Shown in pieces: positions 1 to 15,000 of a stretch of 64,000 bases of DNA (positions within the stretch are counted from its first letter, which is position 1; each line of letters opens with the position of its first letter). Both the position numbers and the translations under genes were made by a program. The notes beneath the pieces are model-generated. The model ran no database searches, was not told where the DNA came from, and was given only the letters and a program-made list of their open reading frames with translations. This DNA is from Antitrichia curtipendula (taxonomy: Eukaryota; Streptophyta; Bryopsida; Hypnales; Leucodontaceae), in assembly GCA_951230915.1 (NCBI GenBank), contig OX579637.1, positions 33,418,001 through 33,482,000 on the forward strand. Direction: 5' to 3'.

Positions 1-3000
1 GCATATGAAAAATACGAATGAACTTGGCCCTGAATTTTAGTAAATGACCAATATCCAAAGTCATGAAATTTACACGTTAAAGGCGTAGTGAAGAAAAGTG
101 TAGAAGTTGCAAATATCATGCAGATGACTAATCTTTGATGAAATTTGTTTCATGCACTTTTCTTATGATTCCCGATGTGCATATGAAAAATGCGAATGAA
201 CTTGGCCCTGTATTTTAGTAAATGACCAATATCCAAAGTCATGAAATTTACACGTTAAAGGCGTAGTGAAAAAAAATGTAGAAGTTGCAAATATCATGCA
301 GATGACTAATATTTGATGAAATTTATTTCATTCGCATTTTTTATGATTCCCGACGTGCATATGAAAAATGCGAATGAACTTGGCCCTGTATTTTAGTAAA
401 TGACCAATATCCAAAGTCATGAAATTTACACGTTAAAGGCGTAGTGAAAAAAAATGTAGAAGTTGCAAATATCATGCAGATGACTAATCTTTGATGAAAT
501 TTATTTCATGCGCATTTTTTTATGATTCCCGACGTGCATCTACAAAATACAAATGAATTTGGCCTTGTATTTTAGTAAATGACCATTATCCGAAGTCATG
601 AAATTTACACGTTAAAGGCGTAGTGAAAAAAAATGTAGAAGTTGCAAATATCATGCAGATGACTAATCTTTGATGAAATTTATTTCATGCGCATTTTTTT
701 ATGATTCCCGACGTGCATATAGAAAATACAAATGAATTTGGCCTTGTATTTTAGTAAATGACCATTATGCAAAGTCAGGAAATTTACACGTTAAAGGCGT
801 AGTGAAAAAAAATGTAGAAGTTGCAAATATCATGGAGATGAATAATCTCCATGATGAAATTTAATACATGCGCATTTTTTATGATTTCCGACGTGCATAT
901 AAAAAATGCAAATGAACTTGGCCCTGTATTTTAGTAAATGACCAATATCCAAAGTCATGAAATTTACACGTTAAAGGCGTAGTGAAAAAAAATGTAGATG
1001 TTGCAAATATCATGCTGAAGAATAATCTTTGATGAAATTTATTTCATGCGCATTTTTTATGATTCCCGACGTGCATATGAAAAATACGAATGAACTTGGC
1101 CCTGAATTTTAGTAAATGACCAATATCCAAAGTCATGAAATTTACACGTTAAAGGCGTAGTGAAAAAAAATGTAGATGTTGCAAATATCATGCAGATGAC
1201 CAATCTTTGATGAAATTTATTTCATGCGCATTTTTTATGATTCCCGACGTGCATATAAAAAATGCGAATGAACTTGGCTCTGTATTTTTATAAATGACCA
1301 ATATCCAAAGTCATGAAATTTACAAGTTAAAGGCGTAGTGAAAAAAAATGTAGATGTTCCAAATATCATGCGGATGACTAATCTTTGATGAAATTTATTT
1401 CATGCGCATATTTTATGATTCCCGACGTGCATATGAAAAATGCGAATGAACTTGGCCCTGTATTTTAGTAAATGACCAATATCCAAAGTCATGAAATTTA
1501 CAAGTTAAAGGCGTAGTGAAAAAAAATGTAGATGTTGCAAATATCATGCAGATGACCAATCTTTGATGAAATTTATTTCATGCGCATTTTTTATGATTCC
1601 CGACGTGCATATAAAAAATGCGAATGAACTTGGCCCTGTATTTTAGTAAATGACCAATATCCAAAGTCATGAAATTTACAAGTTAAAGGCGTAGTGAAAA
1701 AAAATGTAGATGTTGCAAATATCATGCAGATGACTAATCTTTGATGAAATTTATTTCATGCGCATATTTTATGATTCCCGACGTGCATATGAAAAATGCG
1801 AATGAACTTGGCTCTATATTTTAGTAAATGACCAATATTCAAAGTCATGAAATTTACACGTTAAAGACGTAGTGAAATAAACTGTAGATGTTGCAAATAT
1901 CATGCAGATGACTAATCTTTGATGAAATTTATTTCATGCGCATTTTTTCTGATTCCCGACGTGCATATTGAAAATGCGAATGAACTTGGCCCTGAATTTT
2001 AGTAAATGACCAATATCCAAAGTCATGAAATTTACACGTTAAAGGCGTAGTGAAAAAAAATGTAGAAGTTGCAAATATCATGGAGATGAATAATCTCCAT
2101 GATGAAATTTATTTCATGCGCATTTTTTATGATTTCCGACGTGCATATAAAAAATGCAAATGAACTTGGCCCTGTATTTTTATAAATGACCAATATCCAA
2201 AGTCATGAAATTTACACGTTAAAGGCGTAGTGAAAAAAAATGTAGATGTTGCAAATATCATGCTGAAGAATAATCTTTGATGAAATTTATTTCATGCGCA
2301 TTTTTTATGATCCCCGACGTGCATATGAAAAATACGAATGAACTTGGCCCTGAATTTTAGTAAATGACCAATATCCAAAGTCATGAAATTTACACGTTAA
2401 AGGCGTAGTGAAAAAAAATGTAGATGTTGCAAATATCATGCTGAAGAATAATCTTTGATGAAATTTATTTCATGCGCATTTTTTATGATTCCCGACGTGC
2501 ATATGAAAAATACGAATGAACTTGGCCCTGAATTTTAGTAAATGACCAATATCCAAAGTCATGAAATTTACACGTTAAAGGCGTAGTGAAGAAAAGTGTA
2601 GAAGTTGCAAATATCATGCAGATGACTAATCTTTGATGAAATTTGTTTCATGCACTTTTCTTATGATTCCCGATGTGCATATGAAAAATGCGAATGAACT
2701 TGGCCCTGTATTTTAGTAAATGACCAATATCCAAAGTCATGAAATTTACACGTTAAAGGCGTAGTGAAAAAAAATGTAGAAGTTGCAAATATCATGCAGA
2801 TGACTAATATTTGATGAAATTTATTTCATTCGCATTTTTTATGATTCCCGACGTGCATATGAAAAATGCGAATGAACTTGGCCCTGTATTTTAGTAAATG
2901 ACCAATATCCAAAGTCATGAAATTTACACGTTAAAGGCGTAGTGAAAAAAAATGTAGAAGTTGCAAATATCATGCAGATGACTAATATTTGATGAAATTT

Positions 3001-6000
3001 ATTTCATTCGCATTTTTTATGATTCCCGACGTGCATATGAAAAATGCGAATGAACTTGGCCCTGTATTTTAGTAAATGACCAATATCCAAAGTCATGAAA
3101 TTTACACGTTAAAGGCGTAGTGAAAAAAAATGTAGAAGTTGCAAATATCATGCAGATGACTAATATTTGATGAAATTTATTTCATTCGCATTTTTTATGA
3201 TTCCCGACGTGCATATGAAAAATGCGAATGAACTTGGCCCTGTATTTTAGTAAATGACCAATATCCAAAGTCATGAAATTTACACGTTAAAGGCGTAGTG
3301 AAAAAAAATGTAGAAGTTGCAAATATCATGCAGATGACTAATCTTTGATGAAATTTATTTCATGCGCATTTTTTTATGATTCCCGACGTGCATATAGAAA
3401 ATACAAATGAATTTGGCCTTGTATTTTAGTAAATGACCAATATCCAAAGTCATGAAATTTACACGTTAAAGGCGTAGTGAAAAAAAATGTAGAAGTTGCA
3501 AATATCATGCAGATGACTAATCTTTGATGAAATTTATTTCATGCGCATTTTTTTATGATTCCCGACGTGCATATAAAAAATACAAATAAACTTGGCCCTG
3601 TATTTTAGTAAATGACCAATATCCAAAGTCATGAAATTTACACGTTAAAGGCGTAGTGAAAAAAAATGTAGAAGTTGCAAATATCATGCAGATGACTAAT
3701 CTTTGATGAAATTTATTTCATTCGCATTTTTTATGATTCCCGACGTGCATATGAAAAATGCGAATGAACTTGGCCCTGTATTTTAGTAAATGACCAATAT
3801 CCAAAGTCATGAAATTTACACGTCAAAGGCGTAGTGAAAGAAAATGTAGAAGTTGCAAATATCATGGAGATGAATAATCTCCATGATGAAATTTAATTCA
3901 TGCGCATTTTTTATGATTTCCGACGTGCATATAAAAACTGCAAATGAACTTCGCCCTGTATTTTTATAAATGACCAATATCCAAAGTCATGAAATTTACA
4001 CGTTAAAGGCGTAGTGAAAAAAAATGTAGATGTTGCAAATATCATGCTAAAGAATAATCTTTGATGAAATTTATTTCATGCGCATTTTTTATGATTCCCG
4101 ACGTGCATATCAAAAATACGAATGAACTTGGCCCTGAATTTTAGTAAATGACCAATATCCAAAGTCATGAAATTTACACGTTAAAGGCGTAGTGAAAAAA
4201 AATGTAGAAGTTGCAAATATCATGCAGATGACTAATCTTTGATGAAATTTATTTCATGCGCATTTTTTATGATTCCCGACGTGCATATGAAAAATGCGAA
4301 TGAACTTGGCCCTGTAGTTTAGTAAATGACCAATATCCAAAGTCATGAAATTTACACGTTAAAGGCGTAGTGAAAAAAAATGTAGATGTTGCAAATATCA
4401 TGCAGATGACCAATCTTTGATGAAATTTATTTCATGCGCATTTTTTATGATTCCCGACGTGCATATGAAAAATACGAATGAACTTGGCCCTGAATTTTAG
4501 TAAATGACCAATATCCAAAGTCATGAAATTTACACGTTAAAGGCGTAGTGAAAAAAAATGTAGAAGTTGCAAATATCATGCAGATGACTAATCTTTGATG
4601 AAATTTATTTCATTCGCATTTTTTATGATTCCCGACGTGCATATGAAAAATGCGAATGAACTTGGCCCTGTATTTTAGTAAATGACCAATATCCAAAGTC
4701 ATGAAATTTACACGTCAAAGGCGTAGTGAAAGAAAATGTAGAAGTTGCAAATATCATGGAGATGAATAATCTCCATGATGAAATTTAATTCATGCGCATT
4801 TTTTATGATTTCCGACGTGCATATAAAAAATGCAAATGAACTTGGCCCTGTATTTTTATAAATGACCAATATCCAAAGTCATGAAATTTACACGTCAAAG
4901 GCGTAGTGAAAAAAAATGTAGATGTTGCAAATATCATGCTGAAGAATAATCTTTGATGAAATTTATTTCATGCGCATTTTTTATGATCCCCGACGTGCAT
5001 ATGAAAAATACGAATGAACTTGGCCCTGAATTTTAGTAAATGACCAATATCCAAAGTCATGAAATTTACACGTTAAAGGCGTAGTGAAAAAAAATGTAGA
5101 TGTTGCAAATATCATGCAGATGACCAATCTTTGATGAAATTTATTTCATGCGCATTTTTTATGATTCCCGACGTGCATATCAAAAATACGAATGAACTTG
5201 GCCCTGAATTTTAGTAAATGACCAATATCCAAAGTCATGAAATTTACACGTTAAAGGCGTAGTGAAAAAAAATGTAGAAGTTGCAAATATCATGGAGATG
5301 AATAATCTCCATGATGAAATTTATTTCATGCGCATTTTTTATGATTTCCGACGTGCATATAAAAAATGCAAATGAACTTGGCCCTGTATTTTTATAAATG
5401 ACCAATATCCAAAGTCATGAAATTTACACGTTAAAGGCGTAGTGAAAAAAAATGTAGATGTTGCAAATATCATGCTGAAGAATAATCTTTGATGAAATTT
5501 ATTTCATGCGCATTTTTTATGATTCCCGACGTGCATATCAAAAATACGAATGAACTTGGCCCTGAATTTTAGTAAATGACCAATATCCAAAGTCATGAAA
5601 TTTACACGTTAAAGGCGTAGTGAAAGAAAATGTAGAAGTTGCAAATATCATGCAGATGACTAATCTTTGATGAAATTTATTTCATGCGCATTTTTTTATG
5701 ATTCCCGACGTGCATATAAAAAATACAAATGAACTTGGCCCTGTATTTTAGTAAATGACCAATATCCAAGGTCATGAAATTTACACGTTAAAGGCGTAGT
5801 GAAAAAAAATGTAGAAGTTGCAAATATCATGCAGATGACTAATCTTTGATGAAATTTATTTCATTCGCATTTTTTATGATTCCCGACGTGCATATGAAAA
5901 ATGCGAATGAACTTGGCCCTGTATTTTAGTAAATGACCAATATCCAAAGTCATGAAATTTACACGTCAAAGGCGTAGTGAAAGAAAATGTAGAAGTTGCA

Positions 6001-9000
6001 AATATCATGGAGATGAATAATCTCCATGATGAAATTTAATTCATGCGCATTTTTTATGATTTCCGACGTGCATATAAAAAATGCAAATGAACTTGGCCCT
6101 GTATTTTTATAAATGACCAATATCCAAAGTCATGAAATTTACACGTTAAAGGCGTAGTGAAAAAAAATGTAGATGTTGCAAATATCATGCTGAAGAATGA
6201 TCTTTGATGAAATTTATTTCATGCGCATTTTTTATGATTCCCGACGTGCATATCAAAAATACGAATGAACTTGGCCCTGAATTTTAGTAAATGACCAATA
6301 TCCAAAGTCATGAAATTTACACGTTAAAGGCGTAGTGAAAAAAAATGTAGAAGTTGCAAATATCATGCAGATGACTAATCTTTAATGAAATTTATTTCAT
6401 TCGCATTTTTTATGATTCCCGACATGCATATGAAAAATGCGAATGAACTTGGCCCTGTATTTTAGTAAATGACCAATATCCAAAGTCATGAAATTTACAC
6501 GTTAAAGGCGTAGTGAAGAAAAGTGTAGAAGTTGCAAATATCATGCAGATGACTAATCTTTGATGAAATTTATTTCATGCACTTTTTTTATGATTCCCGA
6601 CGTGCATATAGAAAATACAAATGAATTTGGCCTTGTATTTTAGTAAATGACCAATATCCAAAGTCATGAAATTTACACGTTAAAGGCGTAGTGAAAAAAA
6701 ATGTAGATGTTGCAAATATCATGCAGATGACCAATCTTTGATGACATTTATTTCATGCGCATTTTTTATGATTCCCGACGTGCATATAAAAAATGCAAAT
6801 GAACTTGGCCCTGTATTTTTATAAATGACCAATATCCAAAGTCATGAAATTTACACGTTAAAGGCGTAGTGAAGAAAAGTGTAGAAGTTGCAAATATCAT
6901 GCAGATGACTAATCTTTGATGAAATTTATTTCATGCGCATTTTTTATGATTCCCGACGTGCATATTGAAAATGCGAATGAACTTGGCCCTGTATTTTAGT
7001 AAATGACCAATATCCAAAGTCATGAAATTTACACGTTAAAGGCGTAGTGAAAAAAAATGTAGAAGTTGCAAATATCATGCAGATGACTAATCTTTGATGA
7101 AATTTATTTCATGCGCATATTTTATGATTCCCGACGTGCATATGAAAAATGCGAATGAACTTGGCTCTGTATTTTAGTAAATGACCAATATCCAAAGTCA
7201 TGAAATTTACACGTTAAGGGCGTAGTGAAAAAAAATGTAGAAGTTGCAAATATCATGGAGATGAATAATCTTTGATGAAATTTATTTCATGCACTTTTTT
7301 TATGATTCCCGACGTGCATATAGAAAATACAAATGAATTTGGCCTTGTATTTTAGTAAATGACCATTATCCAAAGACATGAAATTTACATGTTAAAGGCT
7401 TAGTGAAAAAAAATGTAGAAGTTGCAAATATCATGCAGATGACTAATCTTTGATGAAATTTATTTCATGCGCATTTTTTATGATTCCCGACGTGCATATA
7501 AAAAATGCGAATGAACTTGGCCCTGTATTTTAGTAAATGACCAATATCCAAAGTCATGAAATTTACACGTTAAAGGCGTAGTGAAAGAAAATGTAGAAGT
7601 TGCAAATATCATGCAGATGACTAATCTTTGATGAAATTTATTTCATGCGCATTTTTTATGATTCCCGACGTGCATATAAAAAATGCGAATGAACTTGGCC
7701 CTGTATTTTAGTAAATGACCAATATCCAAAGTCATGAAATTTACACGTTAAAGGCGTAGTGAAAGAAAATGTAGAAGTTGCAAATATCATGCAGATGACT
7801 AATCTTTGATGAAATTTATTTCATGCGCATTTTTTATGATTCCCGACGTGCATATAAAAAATGCGAATGAACTTGGCCCTATATTTTAGTAAATGACCAA
7901 TATCCAAAGTCATGAAATTTACACGTTAAAGGCGTAGTGAAAGAAAATGTAGAAGTTGCAAATATCATGCAGATGACTAATCTTTGATGAAATTTATTTC
8001 ATTCGCATATTTTATGATTCCCGACGTGCATATGAAAAATGCGAATGAACTTGGCTCTGTATTTTAGTAAATGACCAATATTCAAAGTCATGAAATTTAC
8101 ACGTTAAAGACGTAGTGAAAAAAACTGTAGATGTTGCAAATATCATGCAGATGACTAATCTTTGATGAAGTTTATTTCATGCGCATTTTTTTATGATTCC
8201 CGACGTGCATATAAAAAATACAAATGAACTTGGCCCTGTATTTTAGTAAATGACCAATATCCAAAGTCATGAAATTTACACGTTAAAGGCGTAGTGAAAA
8301 AAAATGTAGAAGTTGCAAATATCATGCAGATGACTAATCTTTGATGAAATTTATTTCATTCGCATTTTTTATGATTCCCGACATGCATATGAAAAATGCG
8401 AATGAACTTGGCCCTGTATTTTAGTAAATGACCAATATCCAAAGTCATGAAATTTACATGTCAAAGGCGTAGTGAAAGAAAATGTAGAAGTTGCAAGTAT
8501 CATGGAGATGAATAATCTCCATGATGAAATTTAATTCATGCGCATTTTTTATGATTTCCGACGTGCATATAAAAAATGCAAATGAACTTGGCCCTGTATT
8601 TTTATAAATGACCAATATCCAAAGTCATGAAATTTACACGTTAAAGGCGTAGTGAAAAAAAATGTAGATGTTGGAAATATCATGCTGAAGAATAATCTTT
8701 GATGAAATTTATTTCATGCGCATTTTTTATGATTCCCGACGTGCATATGAAAAATACGAATGAACTTGGCCCTGAATTTTAGTAAATGACCAATATCCAA
8801 AGTCATGAAATTTACACGTTAAAGGCGTAGTGAAAAAAAATGTAGATGTTGCAAATATCATGCAGATGACCAATCTTTGATGAAATTTATTTCATGCGCA
8901 TTTTTTATGATTCCCGACGTGCATATAAAAAATGCGAATGAACTTGGCCCTGTATTTTAGTAAATGACCAATATCCAAAGTCATGAAATTTACAAGTTAA

Positions 9001-12000
9001 AGGCGTAGTGAAAAAAAATGTAGATGTTGCAAATATCATGCAGATGACTAATCTTTGATGAAATTTATTTCATGCGCATATTTTATGATTCCCGACGTGC
9101 ATATGAAAAATGCGAATGAACTTGGCTCTGTATTTTAGTAAATGACCAATATTCAAAGTCATGAAATTTACACGTTAAAGACGTAGTGAAAAAAACTGTA
9201 GATGTTGCAAATATCGTGCAGATGACTAATCTTTGATGAAATTTATTTCATGCGCATTTTTTCTGATTCCCGACGTGCATATTGAAAATGCGAATGAACT
9301 TGGCCCCGTATTTTAGTAAATGACCAATATCCAAAGTCATGAAATTTACACGTTAAAGGCGTAGTGAAGAAAAGTGTAGAAGTTGCAAATATCATGCAGA
9401 TGACTAATCTTTGATGAAATTTGTTTCATGCACTTTTCTTATGATTCCCGATGTGCATATGAAAAATGCGAATGAACTTGGCCCTGTATTTTAGTAAATG
9501 ACCAATATCCAAAGTCATGAAATTTACACGTTAAAGGCGTAGTGAAAAAAAATGTAGAAGCTGCAAATATCATGCAGATGACTAATCTTTGATGAAATTT
9601 ATTTCATGCACTTTTTTTATGATTCCCGACGTGCATATAGAAAATACAAATGAACTTGGCCCTGTATTTTAGTAAATGACCATTATGCAAAGTCATGAAA
9701 ATTACACGTTAAAGGCGTAGTGAAAAAAAATGTAGAAGTTGCAAATATCATGCAGATGAGTAATCTTTGATGAATTTTATTTCATCCGCAGTTTTTTATG
9801 ATTCCCGACGTGCATATAAAAAATACAAATGAACTTGGCCCTGTATTTTAGTAAATGACCAATATCCAAAGTCATGAAATTTACACGTTAAAGGCGTAGT
9901 GAAAAAAAATGTATAAGTTGCAAATATCATGCAGATGACTAATCTTTGATGAAATTTATTTCATTCGCATTTTTTATGATTCCCGACGTGCATATGAAAA
10001 ATGCGAATGAACTTGGCTCTGTATTTTAGTAAATGACCAATATTCAAAGTCATGAAATTTACACGTTAAAGACGTAGTGAAAAAAACTGTAGATGTTGCA
10101 AATATCGTGCAGATGACTAATCTTTGATGAAATTTATTTCATGCGCATTTTTTCTGATTCCCGACGTGCATATTGAAAATGCGAATGAACTTGGCCCCGT
10201 ATTTTAGTAAATGACCAATATCCAAAGTCATGAAATTTACACGTTAAAGGCGTAGTGAAGAAAAGTGTAGAAGTTGCAAATATCATGCAGATGACTAATC
10301 TTTGATGAAATTTGTTTCATGCACTTTTCTTATGATTCCCGATGTGCATATGAAAAATGCGAATGAACTTGGCCCTGTATTTTAGTAAATGACCAATATC
10401 CAAAGTCATGAAATTTACACGTTAAAGGCGTAGTGAAAAAAAATGTAGATGTTGCAAATATCATGCTGAAGAATAATCTTTGATGAAATTTATTTCATGC
10501 GCATTTTTTATGATTCCCGACGTGCATATGAAAAATACGAATGAACTTGGCCCTGAATTTTAGTAAATGACCAATATCCAAAGTCATGAAATTTACACGT
10601 TAAAGGCGTAGTGAAAAAAAATGTAGAAGTTGCAAATATCATGCAGATGACTAATCTTTGATGAAATTTATTTCATGCGCAGTTTTTTATGATTCCCGAC
10701 GTGCATATAAAAAATACAAATGAACTTGGCCCTGTATTTTAGTAAATGACCAATATCCAAAGTCATGAAATTTACACGTTAAAGGCGTAGTGAAAAAAAA
10801 TGTAGAAGTTGCAAATATCATGCAGATGAATAATCTTTGATGAAATTTATTTCATGCGCATTTTTTATGATTCCCGACGTGCATATGAAAAATGCGAATG
10901 AACTTGGCCCTGTATTTTAGTAAATGACCAATATCCAAAGTCATGAAATTTACACGTTAAGGGCGTAGTGAAAAAAAATGTAGAAGTTGCAAATATCATG
11001 GAGATGAATAATCTTTGATGAAATTTATTTCATGCACTTTTTTTATGATTCCCGACGTGCATATAGAAAATACCAATGAACTTGGCCCTGAATTTTAGTA
11101 AATGACCAATATCCAAAGTCATGAAATTTACACGTTAAAGGCGTAGTGAATGAAAATGTAGATGTTGCAAATATCATGCAGATGACTAATCTTTGATGAA
11201 ATTTATTTCATGCGCATTTTTTATGATTCCCGACGTGCATATCAAAAATACGAATGAACTTGGCCCTGAATTTTAGTAAATGACCAATATCCAAAGTCAT
11301 GAAATTTACACGTTAAAGACGTAGTGAAAAAAAATGTAGAAGTTGCAAATATCATGGAGATGAATAATCTCCATGATGAAATTTAATTCATGCGCATTTT
11401 TTATGATTTCCGACGTGCATATAAAAAATGCAAATGAACTTGGCCCTGTATTTTTATAAATGACCAATATCCAAAGTCATGAAACTTACACGTTAAAGGC
11501 GTAGTGAAAAAAAATGTAGATGTTGCAAATATCATGCTGAAGAATAATCTTTGATGAAATTTATTTCATGCGCATTTTTTATGATTCCCGACGTGCATAT
11601 GAAAAATACGAATGAACTTGGCCCTGAATTTTAGTAAATGACCAATATCCAAAGTCATGAAATTTACACGTTAAAGGCGTAGTGAAAAAAAATGTAGATG
11701 TTGCAAATATCATGCAGATGACTAATCTTTGATGAAATTTATTTCATGCGCATATTTTATGATTCCCGACGTGCATATGAAAAATGCGAATGAACTTGGC
11801 TCTGTATTTTAGTAAATGACCAATATTCAAAGTCATGAAATTTACACGTTAAAGACGTAGTGAAAAAAACTGTAGATGTTGCAAATATCGTGCAGATGAC
11901 TAATCTTTGATGAAATTTATTTCATGCGCATTTTTTCTGATTCCCGACGTGCATATTGAAAATGCGAATGAACTTGGCCCCGTATTTTAGTAAATGACCA

Positions 12001-15000
12001 ATATCCAAAGTCATGAAATTTACACGTTAAAGGCGTAGTGAAAAAAAATGTAGAAGCTGCAAATATCATGCAGATGACTAATCTTTGATGAAATTTATTT
12101 CATGCACTTTTTTTATGATTCCCGACGTGCATATAGAAAATACAAATGAACTTGGCCCTGTATTTTAGTAAATGACCATTATGCAAAGTCATGAAAATTA
12201 CACATTAAAGGCGTAGTGAAAAAAAATGTAGAAGTTGCAAATATCATGCAGATGAGTAATCTTTGATGAATTTTATTTCATCCGCAGTTTTTTATGATTC
12301 CCGACGTGCATATAAAAAATACAAATGAACTTGGCCCTGTATTTTAGTAAATGACCAATATCCAAAGTCATGAAATTTACACGTTAAAGGCGTAGTGAAA
12401 AAAAATGTATAAGTTGCAAATATCATGCAGATGACTAATCTTTGATGAAATTTATTTCATTCGCATTTTTTATGATTCCCGACGTGCATATGAAAAATGC
12501 GAATGAACTTGGCTCTGTATTTTAGTAAATGACCAATATTCAAAGTCATGAAATTTACACGTTAAAGACGTAGTGAAAAAAACTGTAGATGTTGCAAATA
12601 TCGTGCAGATGACTAATCTTTGATGAAATTTATTTCATGCGCATTTTTTCTGATTCCCGACGTGCATATTGAAAATGCGAATGAACTTGGCCCCGTATTT
12701 TAGTAAATGACCAATATCCAAAGTCATGAAATTTACACGTTAAAGGCGTAGTGAAGAAAAGTGTAGAAGTTGCAAATATCATGCAGATGACTAATCTTTG
12801 ATGAAATTTGTTTCATGCACTTTTCTTATGATTCCCGATGTGCATATGAAAAATGCGAATGAACTTGGCCCTGTATTTTAGTAAATGACCAATATCCAAA
12901 GTCATGAAATTTACACGTTAAAGGCGTAGTGAAAAAAAATGTAGATGTTGCAAATATCATGCTGAAGAATAATCTTTGATGAAATTTATTTCATGCGCAT
13001 TTTTTATGATTCCCGACGTGCATATGAAAAATACGAATGAACTTGGCCCTGAATTTTAGTAAATGACCAATATCCAAAGTCATGAAATTTACACGTTAAA
13101 GGCGTAGTGAAAAAAAATGTAGAAGTTGCAAATATCATGCAGATGACTAATCTTTGATGAAATTTATTTCATGCGCAGTTTTTTATGATTCCCGACGTGC
13201 ATATAAAAAATACAAATGAACTTGGCCCTGTATTTTAGTAAATGACCAATATCCAAAGTCATGAAATTTACACGTTAAAGGCGTAGTGAAAAAAAATGTA
13301 GAAGTTGCAAATATCATGCAGATGAATAATCTTTGATGAAATTTATTTCATGCGCATTTTTTATGATTCCCGACGTGCATATGAAAAATGCGAATGAACT
13401 TGGCCCTGTATTTTAGTAAATGACCAATATCCAAAGTCATGAAATTTACACGTTAAGGGCGTAGTGAAAAAAAATGTAGAAGTTGCAAATATCATGGAGA
13501 TGAATAATCTTTGATGAAATTTATTTCATGCACTTTTTTTATGATTCCCGACGTGCATATAGAAAATACCAATGAACTTGGCCCTGAATTTTAGTAAATG
13601 ACCAATATCCAAAGTCATGAAATTTACACGTTAAAGGCGTAGTGAATGAAAATGTAGATGTTGCAAATATCATGCAGATGACCAATCTTTGATGAAATTT
13701 ATTTCATGCGCATTTTTTATGATTCCCGACGTGCATATCAAAAATACGAATGAACTTGGCCCTGAATTTTAGTAAATGACCAATATCCAAAGTCATGAAA
13801 TTTACACGTTAAAGACGTAGTGAAAAAAAATGTAGAAGTTGCAAATATCATGGAGATGAATAATCTCCATGATGAAATTTAATTCATGCGCATTTTTTAT
13901 GATTTCCGACGTGCATATAAAAAATGCAAATGAACTTGGCCCTGTATTTTTATAAATGACCAATATCCAAAGTCATGAAATTTACACGTTAAAGGCGTAG
14001 TGAAAAAAAATGTAGATGTTGCAAATATCATGCAGATGACTAATCTTTGATGAAATTTATTTCATGCGCATATTTTATGATTCCCGACGTGCATATGAAA
14101 AATGCGAATGAACTTGGCTCTGTATTTTAGTAAATGACCAATATTCAAAGTCATGAAATTTACACGTTAAAGACGTAGTGAAAAAAACTGTAGATGTTGC
14201 AAATATCATGCAGATGACTAATCTTTGATGAAATTTATTTCATGCACATTTTTTCTGATTCCCGACGTGCATATTGAAAATGCGAATGAACTTGGCCCTG
14301 TATTTTAGTAAATGACCAATATCCAAAGTCATGAAATTTACACGTTAAAGGCGTAGTGAAGAAAAGTGTAGAAGTTGCAAATATCATGCAGATGACTAAT
14401 CTTTGATGAAATTTATTTCATGCACTTTTCTTATGATTCCCGATGTGCCTATGAAAAATGCGAATGAACTTGGCCCTGTATTTTAGTAAATGACCAATAT
14501 CCAAAGTCATGAAATTTACACGTTAAAGGCGTAGTGAAAAAAAATGTAGAAGTTGCAAATATCATGCAGATGACTAATCTTTGATGAAATTTATTTCATT
14601 CGCATTTTTTATGATTCCCGACGTGCATATGAAAAATGCGAATGAACTTGGCCCTGTATTTTAGTAAATGACCAATATCCAAAGTCATGAAATTTACACG
14701 TTAAAGGCGTAGTGATAGAAAATGTAGAAGTTGCAAATATCATGCAGATGACTAATTTTTGATGAAATTTATTTCATGGGCTTTTTTTATGATTCCTGAC
14801 GTGCATATAGAAAATACAAATGAATTTGGCCTTGTATTTTAGTAAATGACCATTATCCAAAGTCATGAAATTTACACGTTAAAGGCGTAGTGAAAAAAAA
14901 TGTAGAAGTTGCAAATATCATGCAGATGACTAATCTTTGATGAAATTTATTTCATTCGCATATTTTATGATTCCCGACGTGCATATGAAAAATGCGAATG

